The notes under the pieces were generated by a model. That model was not told the origin of the DNA and did no database searches. It was given only the letters and a program-made list of their open reading frames with translations. Both the position numbers and the translations under genes were made by a program. This document shows positions 22,110 to 33,557 of a stretch of DNA of 64,000 nucleotides, one piece after another; position 1 is the stretch's first letter; each line of letters opens with the position of its first letter. The stretch comes from Diabrotica undecimpunctata (Eukaryota > Arthropoda > Insecta > Coleoptera > Chrysomelidae): contig NC_092806.1 in assembly GCF_040954645.1 (NCBI RefSeq), positions 29,041,644 to 29,105,643 on the forward strand. Reading direction: 5' to 3'.

Positions 22110-23465
22110 CAAACTCTTCATCATCTTCCCCAATGCCTAATCCGTCCCTGGTCTCCATCCTGAAATAAGAGCCGCTCCATATAGTGTTTTCACAGCTTTT
22201 TATCCTGAGTTTCCAGTTCTTTTATTACGTTTGTATTCGTATACAATGGAAAATGACGTAAAAATAGAGGTTGTTCCAATGAACCGTATTATATAGAATG
22301 GAAAATGGATTATATTTTTTAAAGATTGAGTTGTTTCGAACTACGACTTTCATTGATCGAATTTATTCTTTTTTGAGAAGGTTATTTGTTCGCGTTTAAG
22401 GTATTAGTATAAGGGACGTAGTTGGCTTTTTGTCGTCTCTTGGTTTTTCTAAACCAGAAAAATATCGTGGAAACTTTTTTTGAGTATTTCGAGAAACTGT
22501 GGTACTCTTAAATTATAACAAATTTTTAGTAAGTATATAATAATCAATCGATAATCATTATCATCATCGTAGGCAGACGCTTTTGGTATTATCCTATTAA
22601 GAGATGGAATCGTCCACTTTCTCCCTGTTTTGGTAACAATTTATTGTGTGTCCCAGCTAATTTCGTCATCTGTCTATATATCTTCTGTATAAAATTGTCT
22701 TTTCTACAATATTTTTTTAATAAATAAACAATAATAATTAAAATATTTGAATTTCCAATGTAACTAAATTAAAATCCTATGAACAGCATGACATGCTTGT
22801 TTCTCTCTCGTATACACGCCGCAGCCCGAGCGCCCGTCCTATCAAAATACATCTGGAAATGGTAGAGCAATGTTTGAACTTCAGTTTTAAGTTGTTTGTA
22901 ACTCGAAAACGATGGTTTGTAGAGTTTGAGATCTCGCACGATGGTTTGTAGAGTAACTGGATGAGTAGGAAATAAAAACTTACTCACCACTTAGATATTT
23001 GGGACCTACGTTACTCTAAAACTAAGGCTTCCAGGAAACTGGAAGGGTGTGTAGTCTTAAAGGGGTTCTAAAAATCCGACTGGTCAGTAACTACACTGGT
23101 GCGCGGACTCAAGGATCCAATAGGGATCAGCCAAAGCTCGAATATGGCGCACAATACCAATCGGATACACCCTGTACAATCAGCAATCACTATTCGCCGA
23201 ATCAGAGTACGTTCTCTGACAAGTGCCCGTATTTCTGATCCAACGAATATGGATTCCTAGCTCTACCAACGAGGAGGTTTGTACTAGGATGGTTTTATGT
23301 GGTAAGGATGAAACACGACGTTCACCCAAACGCAAATATAACTGAAGAGCCGCTTGAGGAGATTTGGAAGACTCTTCCGCACATTACTTCAGCCAATTAC
23401 GTCTGGCGAACGACGGGCCAAGCAAAACCACAATTGCAGAGCCAGAAAAGCGCAGTCAGTCCACG
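22110..23465. other. Unassigned stretch, partly GC-richer
   Basis: No gene was recognised. A 17-bp motif CGATGGTTTGTAGAGT occurs twice (22909 and 22938). The segment about 23000-23460 is less A/T-rich than its neighbours and contains a mariner-like tip (ACACCCTGTA at 23168-23177), possibly a solo terminus, but no partner end was identified. Confidence 0.35.
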
Positions 23466-24625
23466 GGATCTTAAGTATTCTCCGATATAGCCACATCTCA
23501 AATGCTTCCAGTTTTTTGCACATATCTTCGTTCAAGGTCCACGATTCAATACCATACAAAAAGGACAAAGAGGACGTAGCATCGCTAGCATTACTTTTGT
23601 ATCAAGAGAGAGGTTGTGCCTCTTGAAGAAGGCCCCCATCCGATTGAAGGTGGATCTAGCTCTTCCAATGCGTGCTCTAATCTCCTGGCTGTTGGTCCAT
23701 TCTTCATTTATTATGGTGCCGAGGTAGTTGTAGTGCGTCACTCTTTCTACAGGGGATTGGTTGACGTAGAGTTAACCTTCTGTTATCCTTTTCTTGCTGA
23801 TTATCATAAGCTTTGTCTTCTTAACGTTTATATTGAGTCCATATTGTTGACTGTAATACGTGATTTTGTTCATAAGAACTTGTAGGTCTTCTAAGTTGTC
23901 CGGAAATACTATGGTGTCATCTGCATATCTGATGTTGTTTAGCCGGTAACCATTTAGTAAAGTACCTTTTTCAGTTTCGTGCAAAGCTTCGATAAATATT
24001 CTTTCAGAGTACAGATTAATGATTAGAGGAGACAAAATACAGCCTTACCTCACTCCACGCATGATTTTCACGTAGTCAGTGTGTTCACATCTTGGTTGTT
24101 AATTCATGCCTCTTTTAGTATTTTCATCATCTTGGCGTGCTGTACTCGATCAAACGCTTTCTCGTAATCAACCAGACATGCTTATACGTCGCAGTTGACG
24201 TCTCTACATCTCTGTAATAAGACTTGTACTGAGAACAAAGCCTTTCTAGTACCAACAGCATTTGTGAACCCGAACTGGTTGGAGGAAATTTGGCTTTCAC
24301 ACAGCTTGTAGATTCTCTTATGAATTATCTTTAGGAACAATTTGAGGAGATGACTCATGAGGCTTATAGTACGGTAATCTTCGCATTTTTTGGCTCCTGG
24401 TTTTTTTGGAAGTGCAATAAACTCAGATTTCAGCCATTCTGTTGGTATTTCTCCAGAGTTGTATATGTTGTTGAATATCTTTGCGATTATTGCTATTGAT
24501 TTTTGTCCATTAGTTTGAGTAGTTCTGCTTGTATATTATGAGGGCTTGCCGTTTTGTCATCCTTTAACTGTGTTATTGCGGAATAAACTTCGTGCCCTTA
24601 CTTTTTTTCTTTCGCTTCTAGCGAA
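23466..24625 (-). mobile_element. Non-LTR retrotransposon RT domain, truncated at its 3' side
   Basis: One of the better RT domains, on the minus strand. The fingers read PTEWLKSEFIALPKKPGAKK (about 24450-24390) and SNQFGFTNAVGTRKALFSVQ (24280-24220). The palm is CLVDYEKAFDRVQHAKMMKI (about 24180-24120), then MSPLIINLYSERIF (24035) and the catalytic box NNIRYADDTIVFPDNLEDLQ (23945-23885). The thumb follows (MTHYNYLGTIINEEWTNSQE, 23741, then FNRMGAFFKRHNLSLDTKVM). It ends abruptly at about 23466 after RRILKIPWTD, and the family C-terminus is missing. Stops and frameshifts between the blocks make it inactive. Confidence 0.88.
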
Positions 24626-24626
24626 T

Positions 24627-25965
24627 ATACAGGGTATCCCATTGAAATTAAATAAGTTAAGGTGATTTGCGGTGAAACCTGAAGTAGAGTAGTAAGAAAA
24701 ATATAACATCAGATGTGTTATGTGTCATTGTAATTTCTTGCAAAGTTTGTTGGTTCCATACTTTATCCCAACCTTGTATGTTCAGTAAACGTGAACTCCT
24801 TAATTCGTTATTTCAAACCTGGGAAGTTTCGTTACATTTCGTTTTTGTTAATGAAAAATTCGGATCGACTGTTATCTGCTTCTTAAAAAAGGGTTTCTAC
24901 GGTGTTTTCTTAAAAGCTAATGGAATGTACTAGATTTTTTGCAGGATATTTCGTAGGATTTCAATTTTAGTATATTGTTATGGCATTTTTATTTAAGTTT
25001 GCTATTCCTAATTTTTTCCTGGAATAAAATTATATATTTTGATAAAAGTGCTTTTCGGTACTAAAATGTCATAACAGGTTTCCCTGCACTAATTAAAAAC
25101 AACGTAAGAGGCGAACAAATCGATGAGGTGTACCAAAATTATATGGCTCGCAAAGCCGAAATTTTTATCACCAAATGCGAAAAATTATGAAATGTCAAGT
25201 TCCTGGTAAGACTGGAGAGGATGCCAAAACAGAACGGACTAGACACGATGAGATGAGACTTTAAACATGAAATTCAAATAGTTCTAAATAAAAGAATAAT
25301 TGCAAAATTTGGAGCCACTCAAATTTTCACCTTAATCATGTGTCCGTTGATCTGCACATTCTCGACATTAAGCTCTGATATGCTCTAAACAGAGCCAGCA
25401 GTTGCAAAACTTAAGAAAAATAAAGTGTTTTACGTTTTTTGCAATATTTGCAATGACTATAATTATATAAGAATACAATTATAAAATACAACCGATTGCT
25501 GAGAATGAATAAGATATAGAATCGAAAGTATGTAGTGCATTTAGAGAAATTTTAGAATATTTTTCTATCTACTTTACCGGCGGAGGATATTTTAAACTTT
25601 TGGCAAAATGTTACAGATCTTTTTATGATCTCATTTTTAGATAAGTTAAAAACTTCATTATGGGAATACAAGCTCGATAAAATAATATTAATCGGTTATA
25701 AAATTAGCGAGACTTCATTGCTGCTATCACCTCAACGAAATATATATTATATAGCCTTGAATTTCTAAAGCGGCAGCGATGTGTTTGTTGTTTTTACCGT
25801 CAACTTTTCAATTAACAATTTAATTTAGGAAAAAGTATTACCTGCATTTAGTTCTAGATTATTTATTATTTTATAGAAATAGATCACTTATATCACAGCA
25901 GTTTATTTCAAGTAGCTAAAATAACTGCATGGTTTATTTTTTAGGTAGATTAAACTGTTATGAAT
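24627..25965. other. Unassigned stretch beginning at a TACAGGGT motif
   Basis: The first bases (ATACAGGGTATCCCATTG at 24627) resemble the tips of the long-TIR mariner elements, but no inverted partner was found. The rest is A/T-rich; a short readable block near 25085-25180 has no family I recognise. Confidence 0.35.
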
Positions 25966-25969
25966 AAAT

Positions 25970-26070
25970 ATCGCAGAATGCAGTTTACTATTTATATTGG
26001 GAATAAGGCACAATTTTACTTTAAAATAAGATTATTTGACGTTTCGATTTCTAGTTGGCAAATCGTTCTC
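25970..26070 (+). repeat. Single arm of the hairpin repeat family
   Basis: Reads CTATTTATATTGGGAATAAG, then GACGTTTCGATTTCTAGTTG and AAATCGTTCTC, a diverged copy of the arm that is perfectly paired at 49429-49625. Confidence 0.7.
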
Positions 26071-26576
26071 AAAATACAAACATTAATAAATTAAACAAAT
26101 TTTGTTTTTGTTAGTAAAATATTCTTCTAATTTAATTTTATCTGATTCATTCAGTCATTATCTTACTCATTCAAACGTTGATCTTTCCATTTTACTTTGT
26201 GTCCATTTGTTTTAAACACGTCTTTCATTTTTTCGAATGCAGCTTAATCTAAACGTACTCTTCTGAGTAGCTCGGATGTCTGGTGGTTTCGCGTTAATCA
26301 TATTTCGTGGCCGAAAAGGATAATATCTTTTAACAAATTCTATGGGAAATCTTATATACACACAGGGGTTTTTAATGCGACATAAATCAATAATTCCATT
26401 GTGGTACAAGATATCCAAACAACTTATTTAGGAAAAATGTAGGCAATGATATTCTCCATACTTGAAATAGTGGACCAATATAAAACTTGGACAAAAATAA
26501 ATCCATACCCGGTGATAGACATTGTATAAAATATCGTTCAACTATCTGTCTCCTTTAAAGGAAAGAGGAGCTTGCC
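26071..26576. other. Unassigned stretch
   Basis: About 500 bp before the target site of the foldback element; nothing recognised. Confidence 0.35.
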
Positions 26577-26579
26577 TAA

Positions 26580-27300
26580 TAGTCGGAGAGATAGAGCCGA
26601 AATTTTGAACTGATCAGTAATATGACATTTCTCTATTGGAATATATTCATTGTAACTGGGTTAAGACTTTGCCTTACAGGCGGACGCCCCTCGTGGTGGG
26701 GGTGGCTATACAGGGATGAAGTTGTCATTTTTTTCGGAAAAATTAACGATCGATAATATGGCTGAACATTTGCCCAGAGTAAGATCTTGGTATAACTAGA
26801 CGAAATCCCAAAGGGCGGACGCGAGACTGGATACATAAGGGGTGGCGGACAGGGGTGAGGTTGCAATTTTTTGGGGAAAAATTAACGATAAGTAATATGT
26901 CCGCCATTTTCATGGCTCATTATTTAGCCCTTAAAAACTCTAAATATAAAAGGGCGGACAGCTGGGTTGGTACAGAGAGCCATAAAACGGGGTCAAATGT
27001 ACCACTTGCCTGCGCATTTTAGGTCTCGGTAACAATTTTCAAACTGATTTTATTATGATATTTTTATACCAATTGATTTGAAAATTTGTATGCTCACTTC
27101 TGTTACTATTCTGAAAAGCGTCAAGTAGAGTTTTCCTCAAAATTTTCCAAAAAAATTTCCGTAAATGAAAATTTTCGTAATTTTTTGAGGTAAAATCTAA
27201 TTTGTAGAATCCTTTCGATTTTCTGTCAGTTATACCATGATTTGTTTTCCAAAAATATTCAAACGATTTTTCCGATAAGAAAAAAAAATTTAGAAAAACT
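26580..27300 (+). repeat. Left ~720-bp arm of foldback element
   Basis: Inverted match of 28512-29237 with scattered substitutions and small indels. Its inner part is also coding on the minus strand. Confidence 0.9.
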
Positions 27301-27890
27301 TTAAAAATTTCGTCATTTTTCTCACTCTCATTGATGTCATCACATTCATCATCTTCGTCACTTTCACTTTCAATAATATCACATTCATTATCTGCTTCAT
27401 TTTCAATCACTACTTCTCGAACTGATTCTGGCATCTGAGGTCCACTAAATCATTTGAATTTATATGTTTTGTCTTCAAACTCCCAACCATGTTCTTCAAC
27501 AATCAATTCTGTTGGTACTTTTTTATGAGCATTTGTCCAAATATTTGAAATATAATGAGCTCGCAGTAGATGTTGGTGTAATTCATCTTGACATGGTGGT
27601 AAGCTTGAAGCATCGAAATTTTTAAGTTTTTTTTTAAGGCTCGTTCACATCATGCAACTTATACTGCCGGTTAAATAGTGAAACTCTGACATCGTTTACT
27701 TTTCTTTTTGGAATTGTTCTCGTTAGTCCTGTTCCATATAAGTGACATATGAAAGTTTCTAAGGTTTCAAAAACTTCATTACAATCGAAGTCAGTTTCAC
27801 CAAGTTGAATAAAAGCATCTTGATACTTATTACGTTTAGCGCATGCATCTAGAATTACTGATCTAAATGAACGCGCATCATTATTATTTT
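27039..27890 (-). pseudogene. Decayed protein gene inside the foldback element, unrecognised family
   Basis: Minus-strand coding remnant. Its upstream part reads YQDAFIQLGETDFDCNEVFE, then ETFICHLYGTGLT and KVNDVRVSLFNRQYKL (about 27815-27655). Frameshifts follow, then SLPPCQDELHQHLLRAHYIS (about 27610-27545), GWEFEDKTYKFKWFSGPQ and a 131-aa frame (27434-27039) that starts PESVREVVIENE, has an acidic stretch and ends inside the left TIR. The first part resembles transposon-associated arthropod proteins with a conserved SLPPC...RA motif and GW...WF end that I cannot name. The C-terminal 75 residues are mirrored by the right arm (28539-28775, +), as expected for TIR sequence. Confidence 0.5.
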
Positions 27891-28511
27891 AATATTTTAA
27901 AATAATAATGATGCAAAATTAATGTCCAAACAGAATTTGTAAAATTATAATTAACTAATGAAAAAAAATTCAATCAATTTGAAAGTTAAAAAAAATATTG
28001 AAAATATCTACAAAGTAAATTTCAAAACTTAAAAAATTGATAATTCCACTATTAAATTGATTTTTATTAATAATTATTTGTAAAATGTTAAAGGAATTCT
28101 ACAAATTGAATTTTACCTATTGATAAATAGAAATAATATATTTTGTAATTGATTATTAATGTAATAATAAATCAAATTTTTCTTATATCTGAACAATCAT
28201 TATTTATGCAATATAAATTTAAAAACCTTTTTATTGTAATAAAAAATAAGTAAAATTACTATTTGTTATACCAAAAATATTTAATAGTTAACATTATAAA
28301 ATTACTTTAATTTAATAAAATATCAAATATCAAACATTTATTCAATTAAAAATTAATTCGTAAAATATTTATATTTAAGAAAAAAATGTGATTTGTAAAG
28401 TAAATATGACTTTAGTTTGAAAAAAAAAACATTATCATAATATCATTTTAAAACTACAAAATATTCTATAAAAGATTCAGACGATGATGTAGAGTTTTAT
28501 CAAATGTTTTA

Positions 28512-29237
28512 GAAAAGTTTTTTAAAATTTTTTTTTTATTGGAAAAATCGTTTGAATATTTTTGGAAAACAAATCATGGTATAACTTACAGAAAATCGAA
28601 AGGATTCTACAAATTAGATTTTACCTCAAAAAATTACGAAAATTTTCATTTACGGAAATTTTTTTGGAAAATTTTGAGGAAAACTCTACTTGGCGCTTCT
28701 CAGAATAGTAACAGAAGTGAGCATACAAATTTTCAAATCAATCGGTATAAAAATATCATAATAAAATCAGTTTGAAAATTGTTACCGAGACCTAAAATGC
28801 GCAGGTAAGTGGTACATTTGACCCCGTTTTGTGGCTCTCTGTACCAACCCAGCTATCCGCCCTTTTGGATTTAAAGTTTTTAGGGGCTAAATAATGAGCC
28901 ATGAAAATGGCGGACATATTACTTATCGTTAATTTTTCCCCAAAAAATTGCAACCTCACCCCTGTCCGCCACCCCTTATGTATCCACTCTCGCGTCCGCC
29001 CTTTGGGATTTCGTCTAGTTATACCAAGATCTTACTCTGGGCAAATTTTCAGCCATATTATTGATCGTTAATTTTTCCGAAAAAAATGACAACTTCATCC
29101 CTGTATAGCCACCCCCTGTACCACGAGGGGCGTCCGCCTGTAAGGCAAAGTCTTAACCCAGTTACAATGAATATATTCCAATAGAGAAATGTCATATTAC
29201 TGATCAGTTCAAAATTTCGGCTCTATCTCTTGGACTA
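28512..29237 (-). repeat. Right ~720-bp arm of foldback element
   Basis: Inverted match of 26580-27300; see the element entry. Confidence 0.9.
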
Positions 29238-29240
29238 TAA

Positions 29241-29593
29241 GGAAGCGATAAGTGGTTTGACAGCATAATAACTGCTTGTTTAGTCTAGTTTTTTCAGTGA
29301 TTCTAGACAACCTATTTGGGTGGAGTTTTGACTTGTTCTTGAATGAGTTCCGAATCCAGCAGTCCGCTGAAGTATTGGATTTTTATAATATAATTATTTG
29401 ACAACCTTTTGTTGGCCAACCACCTAGAGCGGAGTTGAGCCGAAATACATTGATTTCGTATGTTCCGTTTTAAATTCGTTCAATCTGTATATAAAGAAGT
29501 AATGCATACAGTTATTTATTTCATATAATAAGCTAAACAATATATTGTAGTTTTTAAATTAAGTTTAATTGAAATCATTAACTAAAATTTGTA
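29241..29593. other. Unassigned spacer
   Basis: About 350 bp between two DNA transposons; nothing recognised. Confidence 0.35.
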
Positions 29594-29595
29594 TA

Positions 29596-31348
29596 CAGGG
29601 TGCACTACAAAACGAAATTACGATTTTCCCAATTTTTTTAAATGTATCATCCCATATTTTATTTTTTAGAAATATTGTATTTATGATACTCTTTCATTTT
29701 TATATAGCATTTCATATACCCAAACTCATTACTTTCCGAGATATTTTTAGATTTCTTCAAATTTCGGAAATACAGTAATAATTTGAATTTAAGTAGAAAT
29801 AAGTATTGAGTATTGAGTGATAATATAACAAAATTATTTTTATTTAATAATAACTAACAAAAATATAAACCATAATAATATGTAATAAATGTAACAAATG
29901 TGATATTAAGGAAATAAGTCTAAAGTAAATGTTCAAAATTTCCCCTTTCAACGTCTATACAGGTTTCTAACCGATATTCAAATGACCGAGCCACATTTCT
30001 TAACAATTCTTGTCTTTTATATAGCTCCACATAAAAAAATCAATTTTGGAGAGTTCCAGTGATAGCGGTGGATAAACACTTGGTCCTCCTCTGCCTATCC
30101 ACCTCTCAGGAAAGTTATTATTTAGATGATTGTGAATAGGAGCAGTGTGGTGAACAGGAGCAGTGTGGTGAACTGGAGCGCCGTCGTGTAAAAACCAAAT
30201 TCGTTGTCGAATATTAAGCGGTACATTTTGCAGTAGTATTGGCAAATGATTATTTAGAAAATCCAGGTATATGACACCATTGACACGACCGTCAAAAAAA
30301 TGTGGACCAATCGCATAATCGCCAACAATAGCATCCCAAAAATTTATAGACCATCTAGTTTTATTATGAGTGTTAATAAAGTAGGAATTGCTTGATGCAT
30401 AGTAATAAAAATTATGCTGATTCACCTCTCCATTTTTGTGAAATGTAGCCTCATCTCCAAAAAGCACGTAATCGAAAAACGATCGGTTTCTTTGCATTTG
30501 CTGCTGAGACCATGGACAAAAAGCTAATCTGCGTTGATAATCATCGACTGTCAATTATTGATGTAACTGTATGCGGTAAGGATGCAGTTTATATTTACGA
30601 AGGATTTTTGCCGCCGAAGTTTGACTAATTTTATGTTGTCGTGAAATTTCCCAAGTGCTGATGTAGGGATCTTTAGTAGTAGCTATCAGTACATCATATT
30701 CCTTTTTCTAACTTCTCATTTTTTTCATATTCAACTGAACCAGTGCGAACAAAACAATCCATTCTTTTTTACAAAACTCTTGCATTTGGCTTCCTTCGTT
30801 CAGAATATCGCTCGTGACTTATGCAAGTAAGCAATTTTTCGAACTTTCTCCTAATACCCAGATTATATCTGTTAACTCTTATACAGAAAAAATTATTTTT
30901 AGCAATAAAGACAAGCCACACAAACCAACTGTCATTTTCAAAGCCTACTGTTTACTGTTTAATAATATGAAAACTGTCATTTTTTCAAAGCTTGCTATTT
31001 TACCTTTGTAACTGACATAAACTGCGCGCCACAATCGGCAGTTAGGAATGTTTTATTAAAAATTACTGGCTTAGGATACTTTTGAGATAACAAAATTATT
31101 ACATCAATTGTATATTGTTTTGCATTCTCTTTTGTGTGAGTTATTTATTGAATAAAAATAATTTTGTTATATTATCACTCAATACTCAATTTCTACTTAG
31201 AAAAATTGAATGTATTTCCGAAATTTGAAGAAAACTAAAAATATTTCGGAAAGTAATGAGTTTAGATATAGAGAAATGCTTCATAAAAATGAAAGAGTAT
31301 CATAAATACAATATTTCTAAAAATAAATTTGTTTTGTAGTTCACCCTG
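29596..31348 (-). mobile_element. Mariner-type element with ~250-bp TIRs, broken transposase
   Basis: The ends CAGGGTGCACTACAAAAC (29596) and GTTTTGTAGTTCACCCTG (to 31348) are inverted copies flanked by TA (29594-29595; 31349-31350). TIR similarity continues for about 250 bp to GAGTATTGAGTGATAATATA (near 29805-29830 and its inverse near 31163-31190). Left TIR has an extra segment of about 40 bp after the tip. A minus-strand transposase pseudogene fills the middle. Confidence 0.9.
29940..30760 (-). pseudogene. Mariner-type transposase, in-frame stop and damaged third Asp region
   Basis: Minus strand. The HTH region (STWEISRQHKISQTSAAKIL, about 30665-30605) leads through RKYKLHPYRIQLHQ to a stop at about 30556, after which a 184-aa frame continues. 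Asp1 is in VLFGDEATFHKNGEVNQHNF and Asp2 in WFLHDGAPVHH. The third catalytic region is SLELSKIDFFMWSYIKDK, where a canonical SPDLNPID has decayed. Directly after Asp2 an 18-bp unit is duplicated (30138-30172), giving VHHTAPVHHTAP. The C-terminus is lost after a stop near 30000. It resembles the intact 10-kb transposase in layout but is only distantly similar. Confidence 0.88.
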
Positions 31349-31706
31349 TATACAAATTTTTGTCAATGATTGCAATTAAACTTTATTTAAAAATTGCAAT
31401 ATATTGTTTACTTCATTATATACAATAAATGATTTTTTATGCATTGCTTCTTTATAAACATGGTGTTGATTTCATAAGGATTTCGAAATAAAAATGGTCA
31501 TAACTTATCAAATACTCTTTTTAATAATACAAAACCCAATACTATAAAAACAAGAATTATGAGAATACAAATTTTTAAAAAATATATATAGGGTGTCCCA
31601 TTTAAAAAAATTTATGTTTGCTATACCACGTAGTTATTACTCACCCTGTAGAATTCCACATATTTTTAAGTATGGAGAAGTTTTTGGATATTCTATACCA
31701 TATTGG

Positions 31707-31707
<1 letters not shown>

Positions 31708-31779
<72 letters not shown>
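31708..31779. repeat. (TA)n microsatellite abutting a mariner terminus
   Basis: About 35 uninterrupted TA units. The last TA (31778-31779) directly precedes the CAGTGTG tip of the next element, so the element appears inserted at the edge of the array, or the array grew from its target site. Confidence 0.95.
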
Positions 31780-31782
<3 letters not shown>

Positions 31783-33556
31783 TGTGTAAAAGCCAAATGG
31801 AATAAATTCATTATTTAGGTTACTGTACATATTTATAAAAAATCCCGAAACACATCAAATTTAAATTATAACTTGACATTCTTTAACCTGAAAATGCAAC
31901 CCCTACCGTCAACCTCTTTAGAATGACAGGTACAACCCCCAATTTTTAAAATAGGAAGTATAGGCTTGTGATATGTCGTTTGAAAGGTCTTTTTATTGTC
32001 CATTCAAAAATGTTGTCGCTTTCAAGTTTATTAAGGTTAATTAAGATAAAATAAATTAAAATCATGTGGTTACCGAAATTCGCTACAATACAATCAAAAA
32101 CTAAAATGTAATGCAAAACGTAATAAAATGTAGAACACGAAAAAGAACTATGAATGTTAATGAAGTAGATGTTCAAAATGTTCACCGCGAACGTCTTGGC
32201 AACATCCTAATCTCAAATAAAACTGTCTTCTAACATTATTTAACATAACAGGCGTGACATAACATAACATAACATTAAGTTGGTAATGTGGTGGTGCTCC
32301 ATCCTGCTGAAACCATATCGTATTCGCTGGAACTTAAGGGTTTCCTGGATCAGGATATAAATTTGCCAACGTTGGAATGACATCATTTTGAAGTAGTGCC
32401 AAATAATTGTTGCCATTCAAGTTGCCCTCAATGAAAAAGGGACCAGTGATATTGTTTCCTACAATCCCTGCCCAAATATTAATCTTTTGAGCGTATTGAG
32501 TGTGTTCTTCTCTCATCCAGTGAGAATTTTCGGTGGCCCAGTAGCGGCAATTTTGCCGATTAGCATGCCCGTTAAGTGAAAAAGTACACTCATCAACATA
32601 ACGTCTTCTAATTGGATAATTTTGTTATCCAACATGTCCATCATTTGCTCACAAAAAAAAGTTCTGCTATCAAAATCGTCTTCCATGAGCTCCTGAGTAG
32701 GTATCATCTTATAGGGATGCAATTTATTTTCTTTTAATATGTTTACTATCGATGTATGGCTAGCATTGAATGCAGCGGATGCCTGTCTACTCTATGTATG
32801 TGGATTTTCCTGAAACTCAAGCAACACATCTAATTTGAGTTCATCACTCAGTGCATTGGCAGCTGCTTTTTTTATCTGCCTTACATGACCAAACTCGCGA
32901 AACTGCTTCTCTATTTTACTTATTGTTCCTTGGGATATAGGCGGTAAATTAGGAAATATCTCATGAAATAGGCGAGTTACTTCCTGTTGTGTTCGGGTGT
33001 TATCTCCGTAACCAATCATTTGTAAAACTGTTATTTTATGCATTTCCGTTAATCTAACCATTTTTCAGAATTGAATTGAACGAACTTTTTACTTAAATTA
33101 AAATACTGACAACTTAAATAAAACAATTTACTAATGCGTGTTAATCTTTAAAGTTTTTTAATGGTTACCATCTAAAAACCACATTGCTATGGTTTTTGTT
33201 CACTTTCTCATTATCAAGACCTAAACGGTAAATAAGTTTTGAGTATATTTTAGCGAATTTCGGTAACCACATGATTTTAATTTATTTTATCTTAATTAAT
33301 CTTAATAAACTTGAAAGCGACAACATTTTTGCATGGAGAATGAAAAGACCTTTCAAACGATATATCACAAGCCTATACTTCCTATTTTAAAAATTGGGGG
33401 TTATACCTGTCATTCTAAAGGGGTTGAAGGTAGGGGTTGCATTTTCACGTTAAAGAATGTCAAGTTATAATTTAAAATTAACGTGTTTCGAGATTTTTTA
33501 TAAATATGTACAGTAACCTAAATAATGAATTTATTCCATTTGGCTTTTACACACTG
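31780..33556 (-). mobile_element. Mariner-type element with ~310-bp TIRs, internally deleted
   Basis: The left tip CAGTGTGTAAAAGCCAAATG (31780) is inverted as CATTTGGCTTTTACACACTG ending at 33556. TIR similarity runs about 310 bp, to the ATTCGCTA block near 32090 and its inverse AGCGAATTT at 33252. TA precedes the left tip; the right flank reads GATATATA, so the right TA is lost or shifted by two bases. The transposase inside is broken (separate entry). Confidence 0.88.
32180..33061 (-). pseudogene. Mariner-type (DUF4817-like) transposase, frameshifted, third Asp deleted
   Basis: Minus strand, starting MVRLTEMHKITVLQMIGYGD (33061). The HTH region continues with RTQQEVTRLFHEIFPNLPPI, then ISKIEKQFREFGHVRQIK, to a stop near 32794. 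The next block is KLHPYKMIPTQELMEDDFDS; a frameshift near 32590 puts the Asp1 motif (VDECTFSLNGHANRQN) out of the preceding frame. Next come QKINIWAGIVGNNITGPFFI, a stop, and the Asp2 region TIWFQQDGAPPHYQLNV (about 32330-32285). The segment with the third Asp is deleted, and the normal end NVRRQFYLRLGCCQDVRGEH, then FEHLL, appears directly after (about 32240-32165). The deletion rules out catalysis. Confidence 0.88.
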
Positions 33557-33557
33557 G

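Larger units (their letters stand above)
26580..29237 (-). mobile_element. Foldback DNA transposon with ~720-bp TIRs and TAA target duplication
   Basis: The two ends of this 2.66-kb unit are long inverted copies. The left arm is 26580 to about 27300, the right arm about 28512 to 29237. Both begin TAGTC and share GATAGAGCCGAAATTTTGAA, GGCGGACGCC, AAATTGCAACCTCACCCC (right) and the segment near the arm ends. The unit is flanked on both sides by TAA (26577-26579; 29238-29240). Minus-strand coding remnants occupy the spacer and the inner left arm. TIR length, the 3-bp TAA duplication and the decayed gene indicate a DNA transposon. The superfamily is uncertain; a TAA duplication would fit PIF/Harbinger, but no such transposase was seen. 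Confidence 0.88.

Noticed and set aside
22769..22990. 73-aa minus-strand frame and the CGATGGTTTGTAGAGT direct repeat
   Set aside because: No family similarity; the two 17-bp copies are too few and short to be an array or CRISPR.
28539..28775. 78-aa plus-strand ORF as a separate gene
   Set aside because: It is the mirror image of the minus-strand frame at 27039-27290, caused by the inverted arms of the foldback element.
31593..31818. Two open frames of repeated Ile-Tyr
   Set aside because: They are translation of the (TA)n microsatellite.
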